From positions 1 to 39,465 of the forward strand of contig JAFGPD010000038.1 of assembly GCA_016926185.1 (NCBI GenBank): 39,465 bases of DNA, given 5' to 3'. Below are positions 9,839 through 16,651 of this stretch, in pieces; the first letter of the stretch is position 1, and each line of letters opens with the position of its first letter. The notes beneath the pieces are model-generated. The model was not told the DNA's origin, ran no database searches, and worked only from the letters and a program-made list of their open reading frames with translations. The translations under genes were made by a program, and so were the position numbers. This DNA is from Candidatus Woesebacteria bacterium (lineage in GTDB: Bacteria > Patescibacteriota > Microgenomatia > UBA8517).

Positions 9839-10120
9839 TTAACCCAAGTGTAAAGAGCTTATTTGTTTTTTTGCACCATTAACTTCACCCTGAATTCTTG
9901 CAAGCCTTTCTGCAAAAGGTCCTTCGTTGACTTCTGTTACGTGTTCAGTGATTTTTCCTTCTCTGGCGACTCTTGTGATCATAGTACCGCCACCTTTTGG
10001 GTTGGGATGATATGTTACAAGACCATCTCTCATGGCTTGGCTGAAAGTCGCATCTACTTTTTCCTCCTTTGAAAGTGGCTGATTTTGAGGCTTATGATTT
10101 AGTGGATATCCTTCTTTCAT
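9839..10120 (-). CDS. Small hypothetical protein
   Basis: 93 residues, hydrophilic, no membrane segment and no recognised domain. It contains PNPKGGGTMITRVAREGKI, a glycine-rich turn that suggests a small beta-sheet fold. It is one of three small genes inserted between nusG and rplK on the same strand, so it is probably transcribed with the translation block. A weak TTTAAT box 8 nt before the ATG could give it its own near-leaderless promoter. Function unknown. Confidence 0.65.
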   Translation of the reverse strand: MKEGYPLNHKPQNQPLSKEEKVDATFSQAMRDGLVTYHPNPKGGGTMITRVAREGKITEHVTEVNEGPFAERLARIQGEVNGAKKQISSLHLG

Positions 10121-10203
10121 AAGTGTTTATTAAATCAGATTTATTTGAAGAATAAAAGCTTTAAATATGTTTTAGATATTTAATAAAAAAGGCGATTGGA
10201 AAA

Positions 10204-10498
10204 TTATTTATTTTTGTTGTCGAATTCGGACTTGAGACCAACGTATAAAGAAACTTCAAAGCTTCCGGGTTCAATTTTCGTTTCATCAATTCCATTCCAA
10301 GTTTTCAATTGTATCGTTACTCCGCCATTGGAATTTGGAATTATCTTTACATTTCCTTCTTCTAATCCAGCGCTTATAGTGTCTATCAGAGAATCTGCTT
10401 CACCGGGCAGCATTCCTTTATCTTTGTAGAATGTTTTTTTTGAATTTTGTGCTGGCGTCAGCCAGAGATTGAATAAATATTTCTTTTTTTCTTGTCAT
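10204..10498 (-). pseudogene. Small hypothetical gene with frameshift in an A8 run
   Basis: An ATG at 10498 opens MTRKKEIFIQSLADASTKFKK and then stops after 26 codons. A second frame continues seamlessly (KTFYKDKGMLPGEADSLID ... GLKSEFDNKNK, stop at 10204). The junction falls in a run of eight A residues on the coding strand (10434-10441). With seven As the two halves join into one 97-residue protein. The downstream frame alone has no canonical start before the internal ATG at 10413, although coding-like sequence extends upstream of it. The cause could be mutation, an assembly error, or polymerase slippage restoring the frame. Function unknown. Confidence 0.65.
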
Positions 10499-10541
10499 AT
10501 TATTTTTCTAGTGACCTAGAAATAAATTCATAATTTATTTA

Positions 10542-10787
10542 TCACTTCATTCCTGCTCTCCACATGCAAGAGAACCTTGCAGTGATACTATCTGTGGGTT
10601 CTTTTGTTTTTAGACAATGATTGCATTTATCTATCAAAGCATCGGTAAATCTTTTTTCTTCCGGGTGAGTTTTTCCTCTGTTTTTAAGTTGTTTCAACTG
10701 CTTGATGTTATTTTCCATGCCACAATTAGCACATCCAATGTCAAGCGATATTGCAAATTGTTCATCAATATTTATTCGATCTTTCAT
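10542..10787 (-). CDS. Small Cys-rich (probable zinc-binding) protein
   Basis: 81 residues with two CxxC knuckles (CANCG near residue 19 and CNHC near 55) plus one further Cys near the end, a likely zinc ribbon. No family assignment. It lies 55 bp downstream of nusG in the same direction, but has its own promoter. The -10 TATAAT ends only 6 nt before the ATG, so the mRNA would be leaderless. Confidence 0.75.
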   Translation of the reverse strand: MKDRINIDEQFAISLDIGCANCGMENNIKQLKQLKNRGKTHPEEKRFTDALIDKCNHCLKTKEPTDSITARFSCMWRAGMK

Positions 10788-10793
10788 AATAAT

Positions 10794-10822
10794 ATTATAG
10801 GATTTAGTTGACTGAAAATCAA
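10794..10822 (-). promoter_or_regulatory. Leaderless promoter for the 81-residue Cys-rich gene
   Basis: Read on the minus strand: -35 TTGATT (10817-10822), 17-bp spacer, -10 TATAAT (10794-10799), then ATTATT and the ATG at 10787. The 15-mer from the -10 box through the ATG is identical to that at 19067-19081. Confidence 0.7.
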
Positions 10823-10842
10823 AATGCTAAAAATCTTTTTGT

Positions 10843-11910
10843 TTAAACCTTTGTTATCTGGAGAAGATCCAACTCGACTGGGGTTTCGCGGCCGAATATT
10901 GAAACTAGAACTTTTACTTTTCCTTTTTCCTCGTCAATATCGTCAACCGATCCCAAGAATCCTGAGAATGGCCCGTCTGTTATCTTGACCGCTTCACCCT
11001 TGCTGAACTTTGTCTTGAATCTTTTTGCGGGTGTTGCAACGAACTTTTGGATATTGGCAACCTCTGCATCAGAAAGGGGAGTAGGGGTTTTGCCTGTTCC
11101 GACAAAGCCTGTGATCCCGGGAGTTGTGCGCACTGCCAGCCATGTTGGGTCATCCAAAATAAGCTTTATGAGAAGGTATCCGGGAAAGATCTTTTCCTTG
11201 ATGTTTTGCTTTTTACCGCTTCTTATGATGACCCTGTCCTGTGTTGGGACTAAAAGTTCAAATATCTTATCTTCAAGCATTTGGGTTTCGACTCTTTGCC
11301 TCAAGGTTTCTGCAACACGCACTTCGTGGCCGCTTGCGGTGTGGACGACATACCATTTTGCGCGCGGATCGTCTTTTTTATTGATCACAATATGGCCGGA
11401 AACCTTTCTATTGCCTGTTCCTTTTTCCTGAAGTTTATGTTCATCATTGGGGTCGTACTCTTTATCTATTTCTTCATTTACTTCCTCTTCCTCCTCATCT
11501 TCATCATCTTCATCGTCATTGTCATCTGAGCTTGATTTATCATCCTGTTCAGTTTCAGCATTATCACTTTTTTCAATTATGTCAGTGTCTTTATCGTCTT
11601 CAGTCTTCATTTTTTCGTCTTCATTTTTCTCAGAAAAATCAGTTTCCTCGGTGTTTGCAGATTCGTTATTGTCATCCTGAGTAACTTCAGGTTCACTTTC
11701 TTTGGGAGCATCTTCGTCAGAGGTTTGATCGTCATCAGATGGGGAAGCGGTATTTGAACTTTCTTCCACAGCCTCTTCAGAAGCAGTTTTTTCATCCTTT
11801 TCGTTTACCATAGACTCTTCAGAAGGTTTGGTATCCTCCTTCTTTGGATCAACATCTTCCTTAAGGGAATCGTTTTGATCGGTTATTAGTTGGTCTTCGT
11901 CTTTTGCCAT
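10843..11910 (-). CDS. nusG: Transcription termination/antitermination factor NusG with long acidic N-terminal extension
   Basis: 355 residues, about twice the usual length. Residues 1 to about 170 are a low-complexity acidic tract (EDDEDEEEEEVNEEIDKEYD) predicted to be disordered. The NGN domain follows (WYVVHTASGHEVRVAETL ... FPGYLLIKL ... VRTTPGITGFVG). A KOW domain closes the protein (KGEAVKITDGPFSGFLGSVDDID ... RETPVELDLLQITKV). NusG bridges RNA polymerase with Rho or the ribosome. It lies 6 bp after secE, the normal order. The start at ATG 11910 is fixed by that tight spacing. The acidic arm may act electrostatically at the polymerase or ribosome; that is inference. Confidence 0.95.
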   Translation of the reverse strand: MAKDEDQLITDQNDSLKEDVDPKKEDTKPSEESMVNEKDEKTASEEAVEESSNTASPSDDDQTSDEDAPKESEPEVTQDDNNESANTEETDFSEKNEDEKMKTEDDKDTDIIEKSDNAETEQDDKSSSDDNDDEDDEDEEEEEVNEEIDKEYDPNDEHKLQEKGTGNRKVSGHIVINKKDDPRAKWYVVHTASGHEVRVAETLRQRVETQMLEDKIFELLVPTQDRVIIRSGKKQNIKEKIFPGYLLIKLILDDPTWLAVRTTPGITGFVGTGKTPTPLSDAEVANIQKFVATPAKRFKTKFSKGEAVKITDGPFSGFLGSVDDIDEEKGKVKVLVSIFGRETPVELDLLQITKV

Positions 11911-11916
11911 GATCTA

Positions 11917-12102
11917 TTATATCGCAAGTAAATATTCTAATGCTTTTGTAAACAAAAAGTCCAGCCCTCCGGTATAGGCGGCCACAGCGGCTGAAATAAT
12001 TATTACTATCAGCGTTAGTTTTATAACTTCTTCCCGCTTGGGCCAAACTACTTTGGAGAGCTCCAACCTTACATCTTTAAGGTATTTGATTGCAGCCTTC
12101 AC
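11917..12102 (-). CDS. secE: Protein translocase subunit SecE
   Basis: 61 residues from a GTG start, the single-span short form. It has the conserved cytoplasmic helix YLKDVRLELSKVVWPKREEV followed by one transmembrane helix (LTLIVIIISAAVAAYTGGL). SecE clamps SecY in the SecYEG channel. First gene of the secE-nusG unit, divergent from lemA, with overlapping divergent promoters in the 70-bp gap. Confidence 0.95.
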   Translation of the reverse strand: MKAAIKYLKDVRLELSKVVWPKREEVIKLTLIVIIISAAVAAYTGGLDFLFTKALEYLLAI

Positions 12103-12111
12103 AACAGAGCA

Positions 12112-12140
12112 ATTTTATCATGTAGATTATTTACAAGCAA
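12112..12140 (-). promoter_or_regulatory. Promoter of secE-nusG
   Basis: Minus strand: -10 TAAAAT at 12112-12117, nine bases before the GTG start; a 17-bp spacer; -35 TTGCTT at 12135-12140. It interleaves with the lemA promoter on the other strand, so the two may compete for polymerase. Confidence 0.55.
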
Positions 12141-12158
12141 GAATTTTGTTTGTAAAAT
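12130..12158 (+). promoter_or_regulatory. Promoter of lemA
   Basis: -35 TTTACA (12130-12135), exactly 17 bp, -10 TAAAAT (12153-12158). The first possible ATG (12157) overlaps the -10 box and so cannot be used. Translation must start at the ATG at 12172, with a leader of only a few bases. Confidence 0.7.
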
Positions 12159-12171
12159 GATATCAGCAAAT

Positions 12172-12717
12172 ATGAACTTATCAACTTTATATATTATTCT
12201 CAGGGTATTGGCAGTGTTGATCCTCTTAGTTCTGTTTTGGGCGTGGTCTTTATACAATCAGCTTGTCAGAAAAAGAAATCAATATTTGACGGACCTTTCA
12301 GACACCAATATCCAAATTAAAAGAAAAGCTGAGCTGATCGACCGATTGATATCTTTGGTTACAGATTATTCCAAGCACGAAAAAAATACTTACAAAGGCG
12401 TTGCACAAGCTCGTTCAACTTTGAATAATGCAAAGTCGATAACAGGATCTGCAAAAGCTGAGAATATGCTTACCGAAACTCTGCGTTCTTTGATGGTTGT
12501 CATCGAAGCATATCCGGAGCTTAAGGCTAACGAAAATTATAAAGAACTAAGGATGGACCTTAAAAATCTTGAAGATAAAATTGCTGACTATCGTGAAGAG
12601 TATAACCGTTCTGTGCAAACATACAATAATGCTGTGCAACTTTTCCCCAGTGTTTTGCTGGCATCGATTCTAGGCTTTAAGGATGCGGAGCTGTTTCAGG
12701 TGAAAAGTTCTTCATAA
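12172..12717 (+). CDS. lemA: LemA family protein
   Basis: 181 residues. One N-terminal transmembrane segment (LSTLYIILRVLAVLILLVLF) is followed by the LemA helical bundle. Family signatures are YNQLVRKRNQ, the KRKAELIDRLISLV stretch, IEAYPELKANENYKEL, and the C-terminal YNNAVQLFPSVLLASILGF. LemA proteins are membrane-anchored coiled bundles of uncertain function, widespread in CPR. The start is chosen from the promoter position. It is followed on the same strand by an exported protein gene, probably the same transcript. Confidence 0.92.
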   Translation: MNLSTLYIILRVLAVLILLVLFWAWSLYNQLVRKRNQYLTDLSDTNIQIKRKAELIDRLISLVTDYSKHEKNTYKGVAQARSTLNNAKSITGSAKAENMLTETLRSLMVVIEAYPELKANENYKELRMDLKNLEDKIADYREEYNRSVQTYNNAVQLFPSVLLASILGFKDAELFQVKSSS

Positions 12718-12771
12718 GATGACAAAAGTAAGTGATTTTTTTGCCGATCTTGAGTTTGTGAAGATATTTCG

Positions 12772-13386
12772 ATGAATAATTTTGCAAGAAAAGCGAGAAT
12801 AGTGTTTTTCTCTCTTTTGGCGGCATTTTTGTTGACTGCCGTTCCAACCTTTGCACATGATCTGCAAAGCGGTTACTACAGAGAAAAAATTATTGAACCG
12901 TTAAAGAAATTGGGAGAAACAATAGATGAATACTCCAAAACCTCGGTTCCTACAGTTCCTCCGGTGAAAAAATATAACTACGAAAGTGAAGGTAGTGTAA
13001 AGACCAATGTTCAGATAAATATCAATGGAACCCCATATCAGCAAAAAGTTGCTCCAACAGTCACTCAGCAAAAAGTCACAATTATTCCTCAAAGAGAGTG
13101 TTATCGCTATATGGTTACCCATCTAGATGGTTCAACCTCTAATCTTTGCTATTCAAAGAGTGATTATGAACAGCTGAGAAGTTTTGGCTATGACCTTTCG
13201 TCTGCAAAGACCTTTTATGAGTTTCATTTGGAAGGGGTAGAGAATTATCAAGCCACTTATGAAAGGACCGGATCTGATATTTACTTGGACGCCAAAGCAA
13301 GTCAGCAACAAAAGGCTGATAGAGAAAAAGAAAAGATCAACCAGATCACGCTCCAAATGCAGCAAATAGAGGAGAGGGGATACTAG
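12772..13386 (+). CDS. Secreted protein of unknown function
   Basis: 204 residues with an N-terminal signal segment (IVFFSLLAAFLLTAVPTFAHD). The mature part is hydrophilic and has two Cys near the middle (RECYRYMVTHLDG and NLCYSKSDY) that could form a disulfide. It ends in a Gln/Lys-rich helix (KASQQQKADREKEKINQI). No known family. Its ATG overlaps the stop of an 18-codon open frame (12719-12775) in an ATGA arrangement after lemA, which suggests translational coupling or a minimal leader peptide. Confidence 0.8.
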   Translation: MNNFARKARIVFFSLLAAFLLTAVPTFAHDLQSGYYREKIIEPLKKLGETIDEYSKTSVPTVPPVKKYNYESEGSVKTNVQININGTPYQQKVAPTVTQQKVTIIPQRECYRYMVTHLDGSTSNLCYSKSDYEQLRSFGYDLSSAKTFYEFHLEGVENYQATYERTGSDIYLDAKASQQQKADREKEKINQITLQMQQIEERGY

Positions 13387-13462
13387 ATTAGAAGAGGTTT
13401 TCTTATCAAATAAAAGTTTTTGCTACTAGTTATTATTTCCACTATCAGCAAAAGACATACAG

Positions 13463-13666
13463 CTAAGGTTTAGAAGGGTTTTTCTCCTCGTCTTTTTTTC
13501 GTTGTTTGTCTAAAGTGTCTTCGGTAAATCCCCAAGCTGCTTTCTCTTCAGGTGTCATACCGTTAAATCTTTTTTTCTGTTCTAGGTTACTTTTTCTCCT
13601 CATCCACCTTGCAAGCTCTTTTTCGTTAACTGTATGCTCTCCGATTTCAAAATCATCTTCACCCAT
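13463..13666 (-). CDS. Small charged hypothetical protein with strong Shine-Dalgarno
   Basis: 67 residues, charged, with no membrane segment: GEDDFEIGEHTVNEKELARWMRRKSN ... ending in a Lys-rich tail. The start is decided by a near-perfect Shine-Dalgarno AAAGGAGGTG seven bases before ATG 13666; an upstream GTG lies inside that Shine-Dalgarno. The family is unknown. EKELARWMRR and MTPEEKAAWGF look helical. A TACAAT box upstream could be the promoter. Confidence 0.75.
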   Translation of the reverse strand: MGEDDFEIGEHTVNEKELARWMRRKSNLEQKKRFNGMTPEEKAAWGFTEDTLDKQRKKDEEKNPSKP

Positions 13667-13717
13667 TGAATACACCTCCTTTGATAGAAAGTATTGTATT
13701 TATCATACGAATAGATA

Positions 13718-13868
13718 TATAAATATCTTTTTACATCATAACAAAAGATACTGGATAATTGAAAAATATGAATTATATGCAAGGGACGGACCCTCGTTTA
13801 ACGGACCCTCGTTTAATATAAATACCTTTTAATATAATTGCAAAAATACTGGATAATTGAAAGATATA
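13718..13868. repeat. Imperfect direct repeat pair with a 15-bp tandem repeat between
   Basis: About 52 bp at 13718-13769 is repeated with mismatches at 13816-13868. The best-conserved part is ATACTGGATAATTGAA, at 13748 and 13847. Between the copies, ACGGACCCTCGTTTA occurs twice head-to-tail (13786-13800 and 13801-13815). The block fills the gap between two minus-strand genes and holds no gene. Confidence 0.75.
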
Positions 13869-13880
13869 GATTAAGGTTAG

Positions 13881-14450
13881 TTATTTACCTTTAATCCTTC
13901 TGAGGAAGTTCTGAGCGATATTGCCGGTTTCTTCTCTGATTTCTTCGATTTCGCTTGCAGTGCTGTTAAACGCAAAACCACCCGTTTTGGGGATTTTTGT
14001 TCCGTCAGCACCTTGGTCCTGATATTTGTTTTCGATATTGGTTCCAAATTGGGTAGCACCACCTTTTTTACTTGCAGTTTTTCGTGTTCTGCTAACTATT
14101 TGATCATCAGGTTCAGCGTCGGTTACTTTTACTCTGGTTAATTTATGATTTTGAGGAATAACGTCTTCACCAATATCATTTAGACGGCGATACGATATGG
14201 TTCCACTATCAGGTCTAAGGGATCTGAGAAATCTTACAACACCCTGGAGAAATAGAGGTGTTCCGTCAGGAAGTCTGTCAATGTTTCGTTTTCGCCATTT
14301 TGTTTCCTCAACCCCCTGAACTTCTTCTGGTTCTCTTCTGGAATTATACTTTGGTGGTTCTTGTTGAAACTCAGCCTCAAGGTCAAATTCATCTACGAAT
14401 TGATCATCAAACTCTCCCGGCTCAACTTCGTGTCCTATTCTTTTTTTCAT
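13881..14450 (-). CDS. Hypothetical soluble protein
   Basis: 189 residues, very acidic N-terminus (EPGEFDDQFVDEFDLEAEFQQEPP), then basic (KWRKRNIDRLPDGTPLFL, RVKVTDAEPDDQIVSRTRK). The C-terminus has a helical stretch ending RRIKGK. No signal peptide, no recognised domain; much of it looks disordered. The ATG at 14450 is preceded by AGGTGCT, a moderate Shine-Dalgarno. Confidence 0.7.
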   Translation of the reverse strand: MKKRIGHEVEPGEFDDQFVDEFDLEAEFQQEPPKYNSRREPEEVQGVEETKWRKRNIDRLPDGTPLFLQGVVRFLRSLRPDSGTISYRRLNDIGEDVIPQNHKLTRVKVTDAEPDDQIVSRTRKTASKKGGATQFGTNIENKYQDQGADGTKIPKTGGFAFNSTASEIEEIREETGNIAQNFLRRIKGK

Positions 14451-14500
14451 AGCACCTATATTTTATCATTGAAGTTCAATGAGTCTGTATTTTTGCAAAT

Positions 14501-15049
14501 TCAGAGGGATTCAAGGCTGAGCCTGTAGCGATCGTAGAGATCTTCAGTGAGGTGGCTGGGGTAGTTGGCCTTTATTGCGACAACGATCAGAGCTAGACTA
14601 GTGAGCAGAATATCTTTGTTGGTTTTTGATGACTTGGAAGTAGAGTAAAGACACAGCTTGTATTGATGTTGGAGAAATATTATTTGAGTGAAAAAATCCC
14701 TGTCCGAAAATCTTGGAGGAATATATATAGTTTTTGCCTTTTGTGTTAGCTTTTTGCCTTTTTTGAGTTTGCTTTGGGCGCTTGAGAGAGTTATCTCCTC
14801 AACTTCTATATTTCTATCTTTGATCTGTTCTTGGATAGATTCGACTGCATCTTTTAGTTTTTTACTTAGCACCATATCAGGAAGTGCTTTGAGCAGTTTG
14901 TCACTTTTGAATTTTGAACTGTCGAGCTTTTTCAAGTAATCTTTTTTTGCTTCTTTGACTCCTGTTTTATAATCAGCAAGAACTTGCTTGTATGTTTTTA
15001 GTTTACTTTTTGAAGTTTTTTTGATCTTTTCAGTACTTTTTTTAGCCAT
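14501..15049 (-). CDS. Hypothetical lysine-rich protein
   Basis: 182 residues. The N-terminal half is strongly basic and helical (KKSTEKIKKTSKSKLKTYKQVL, with heptad-like spacing to about residue 110). The C-terminal ~70 residues are more globular (IYIPPRFSDRDFFTQIIFLQHQYKLCLYST ... DLYDRYRLSLESL). No family recognised; nucleic-acid binding is possible from charge only. It diverges from rnhB across a 30-bp gap. Confidence 0.65.
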   Translation of the reverse strand: MAKKSTEKIKKTSKSKLKTYKQVLADYKTGVKEAKKDYLKKLDSSKFKSDKLLKALPDMVLSKKLKDAVESIQEQIKDRNIEVEEITLSSAQSKLKKGKKLTQKAKTIYIPPRFSDRDFFTQIIFLQHQYKLCLYSTSKSSKTNKDILLTSLALIVVAIKANYPSHLTEDLYDRYRLSLESL

Positions 15050-15079
15050 GGATCGATTCTGATGTTATATTTAGTCTAA

Positions 15080-15823
15080 ATGACGAAAGCAATATTTCCA
15101 AGTTTTGAATTTGAAGAAAGCTTATGGAGCAGTGGATATGATGTAGTTGCCGGTGCGGATGAGGTTGGCAGGGGATCATTTGCCGGACCGGTTGTGGCAG
15201 CGGCTGTGGCTTTCAGGAAATTTTCTGATTATCAATTTCCGATCATCAATGAAGACAAACAAAAGGTGGTTATCAGGGATTCCAAAACCCTGTCAGAAAG
15301 ACAAAGAATTATTGCAGGGGAGTGGATAAAAGGGCATTCAATATTTAGTAATGTAGGTCTGGCAAGTGTCATCGAGATCAACGAAAACGGAATTTCCGCA
15401 GCTTGTTTTTCGGCTTTTCGTCGGGCGGTGGGGGGTATGAATATCGGTACCGGAAATAGCGTACAATTCCTGCTCGTAGACGGATATATTATCCCTGAAA
15501 TAGGCATTAATAATAGTTCAAAACAAGAGCTTGTAGGTGCTGAAAATGCAATTAATCATTCATCAGATCAGCTTGCAATAAAAAAAGGTGATCAAAGATC
15601 TTTTTCTATCTCTGCTGCATCCATAATTGCAAAACTATTCCGTGACGATCTGATGAAAAAACTTGGCAGGGAAAAACAACACAAAGTTTACGGCTGGGCC
15701 AGTAATAAAGGTTATGGCACACAACAGCACACAATTGCGATATTAAAACACGGAATGACAGATCATCACAGGACACAATTTGTGGAAACTTTCCTTAAAA
15801 AACATAAAAGGGAAGATATTTAA
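15080..15823 (+). CDS. rnhB: Ribonuclease HII
   Basis: 247 residues, longer than the usual ~200 because of insertions around 155-170 (YIIPEIGINNSSKQELVGAEN). Catalytic motifs are intact: GADEVGRG (the Asp-Glu pair), DSKTLSERQR, LLVDG with the third acidic residue, and GDQRSFSISAASIIAKLFRD carrying the fourth. RNase HII removes ribonucleotides from DNA and RNA primers. The start fits a TATATT -10 box eight bases before the ATG. Its 3' end converges with rpsU, with only five bases between the stops. Confidence 0.95.
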   Translation: MTKAIFPSFEFEESLWSSGYDVVAGADEVGRGSFAGPVVAAAVAFRKFSDYQFPIINEDKQKVVIRDSKTLSERQRIIAGEWIKGHSIFSNVGLASVIEINENGISAACFSAFRRAVGGMNIGTGNSVQFLLVDGYIIPEIGINNSSKQELVGAENAINHSSDQLAIKKGDQRSFSISAASIIAKLFRDDLMKKLGREKQHKVYGWASNKGYGTQQHTIAILKHGMTDHHRTQFVETFLKKHKREDI

Positions 15824-15828
15824 AAATA

Positions 15829-16026
15829 TCACCTTTCGTTCCTTTTCTTCTGCAGCTTTATCTTGTGCTGGATCTCTTTTTTCTTTTTCTTTCTTTTTTC
15901 AGAAGGGGGTTCGTATCTGGCGTTATCTCTTGCTTCGTCTATGATGCCCCAGTCTCTAACTTTATTGCGGAATCGAGCAATGAGAGACCCTGAATCCTCG
16001 CCCGGCTTTCTTTTGACCTTTACCAT
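15829..16026 (-). CDS. rpsU: 30S ribosomal protein S21
   Basis: 65 residues. VKVKRKPGEDSGSLIARFRNKV ... PPSEKRKKKKKEIQHKIKLQKKR matches the S21 pattern: KR..GE...LI.RF at the N-terminus, then PSEKR and a basic tail. S21 helps mRNA base-pair with the 16S 3' end. A strong AAGGAGG eight bases before ATG 16026 fixes the start; an upstream in-frame extension to 16053 has no such signal. An overlapping open frame begins upstream (15962-16102). Confidence 0.88.
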   Translation of the reverse strand: MVKVKRKPGEDSGSLIARFRNKVRDWGIIDEARDNARYEPPSEKRKKKKKEIQHKIKLQKKRNER

Positions 16027-16102
16027 AAGTGATCGCCTCCTTCCCGTACTCAAACGGTTCTAAGTGTTTATTTTGTATGGTGTTTATTAGTTTTAAATCC
16101 AT
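15962..16102 (-). CDS. Possible upstream/overlapping leader ORF of rpsU
   Basis: 46 codons from ATG 16102, preceded by GAGGTGG four bases upstream. The frame runs over the rpsU Shine-Dalgarno and start in another frame and stops 22 codons inside rpsU. The product would be MDLKLINTIQNKHLEPFEYG and onward. No family. Translating it would disturb initiation at rpsU, so it could be a regulatory leader; it may equally be chance. An extended -10 box (TGTTAGAAT) lies upstream on this strand. Confidence 0.3.
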   Translation of the reverse strand: MDLKLINTIQNKHLEPFEYGKEAITYGKGQKKAGRGFRVSHCSIPQ

Positions 16103-16202
16103 AAAACCACCTCGCTTACCTTTATTCTAACAGATGTGTAAAGAGTTTTCTGGATAAATTGTCTTGAAATAATAACATATCTTATAGTAATATACTCGAA
16201 TA

Positions 16203-16646
16203 ATGCGAAAAGATAGGCTTTTTTGGAACTTAAGAGGTAAAAGAGCGAAGGATACAGAGGAGGACTTAACTCTAACTCATGTAGATTCTCGTCACAGAGG
16301 TGATGATCGTGAGTTAGTGCATGAAGATTGCGGTATGCCTTTTGGTCGAGGCACACAATTCCCTCCGCATGTAAATGCAGGAAACATAAGAGAGATGGAA
16401 AAAACAGTAGAAGGTGAGTGGCGCAACTACACAAAAGGACACCCAAGTAATATAAAAGAGGCTAAACCCGCAGGAGACGCAATGTATGTGGAAGTTAGGA
16501 TGGATAAGTACGGAGTAAGACTTGTTGGTGGTTTTTTGAGGCAGGGTCAGGTGGCAACAATATTTCCTGAAGAGGCTTGTGGTGGAAACCTGTTGAATTA
16601 CAAAGGAAGAAAAATAAAAAAATATAAAGATCGTAATAATGATTGA
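16203..16646 (+). CDS. Hypothetical soluble protein
   Basis: 147 residues, hydrophilic. It contains HRGDDRELVHEDCGMPFGRG and a central AMYVEVRMDKYGVRLVGGFLRQGQ with alternating hydrophobic residues, a likely beta-sheet. It ends in a Lys-rich tail. No family recognised. TATACT at 16191-16196 lies six bases before the ATG, so it is probably leaderless. It converges with the DNRLRE-type gene, with five bases between. Confidence 0.65.
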   Translation: MRKDRLFWNLRGKRAKDTEEDLTLTHVDSRHRGDDRELVHEDCGMPFGRGTQFPPHVNAGNIREMEKTVEGEWRNYTKGHPSNIKEAKPAGDAMYVEVRMDKYGVRLVGGFLRQGQVATIFPEEACGGNLLNYKGRKIKKYKDRNND

Positions 16647-16651
16647 TATTG

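Noticed and set aside
16093-16446. Minus-strand 117-codon frame opposite the 16203 gene
   Set aside because: Cys/Leu/His-rich shadow; the plus-strand frame has promoter spacing and coding composition.
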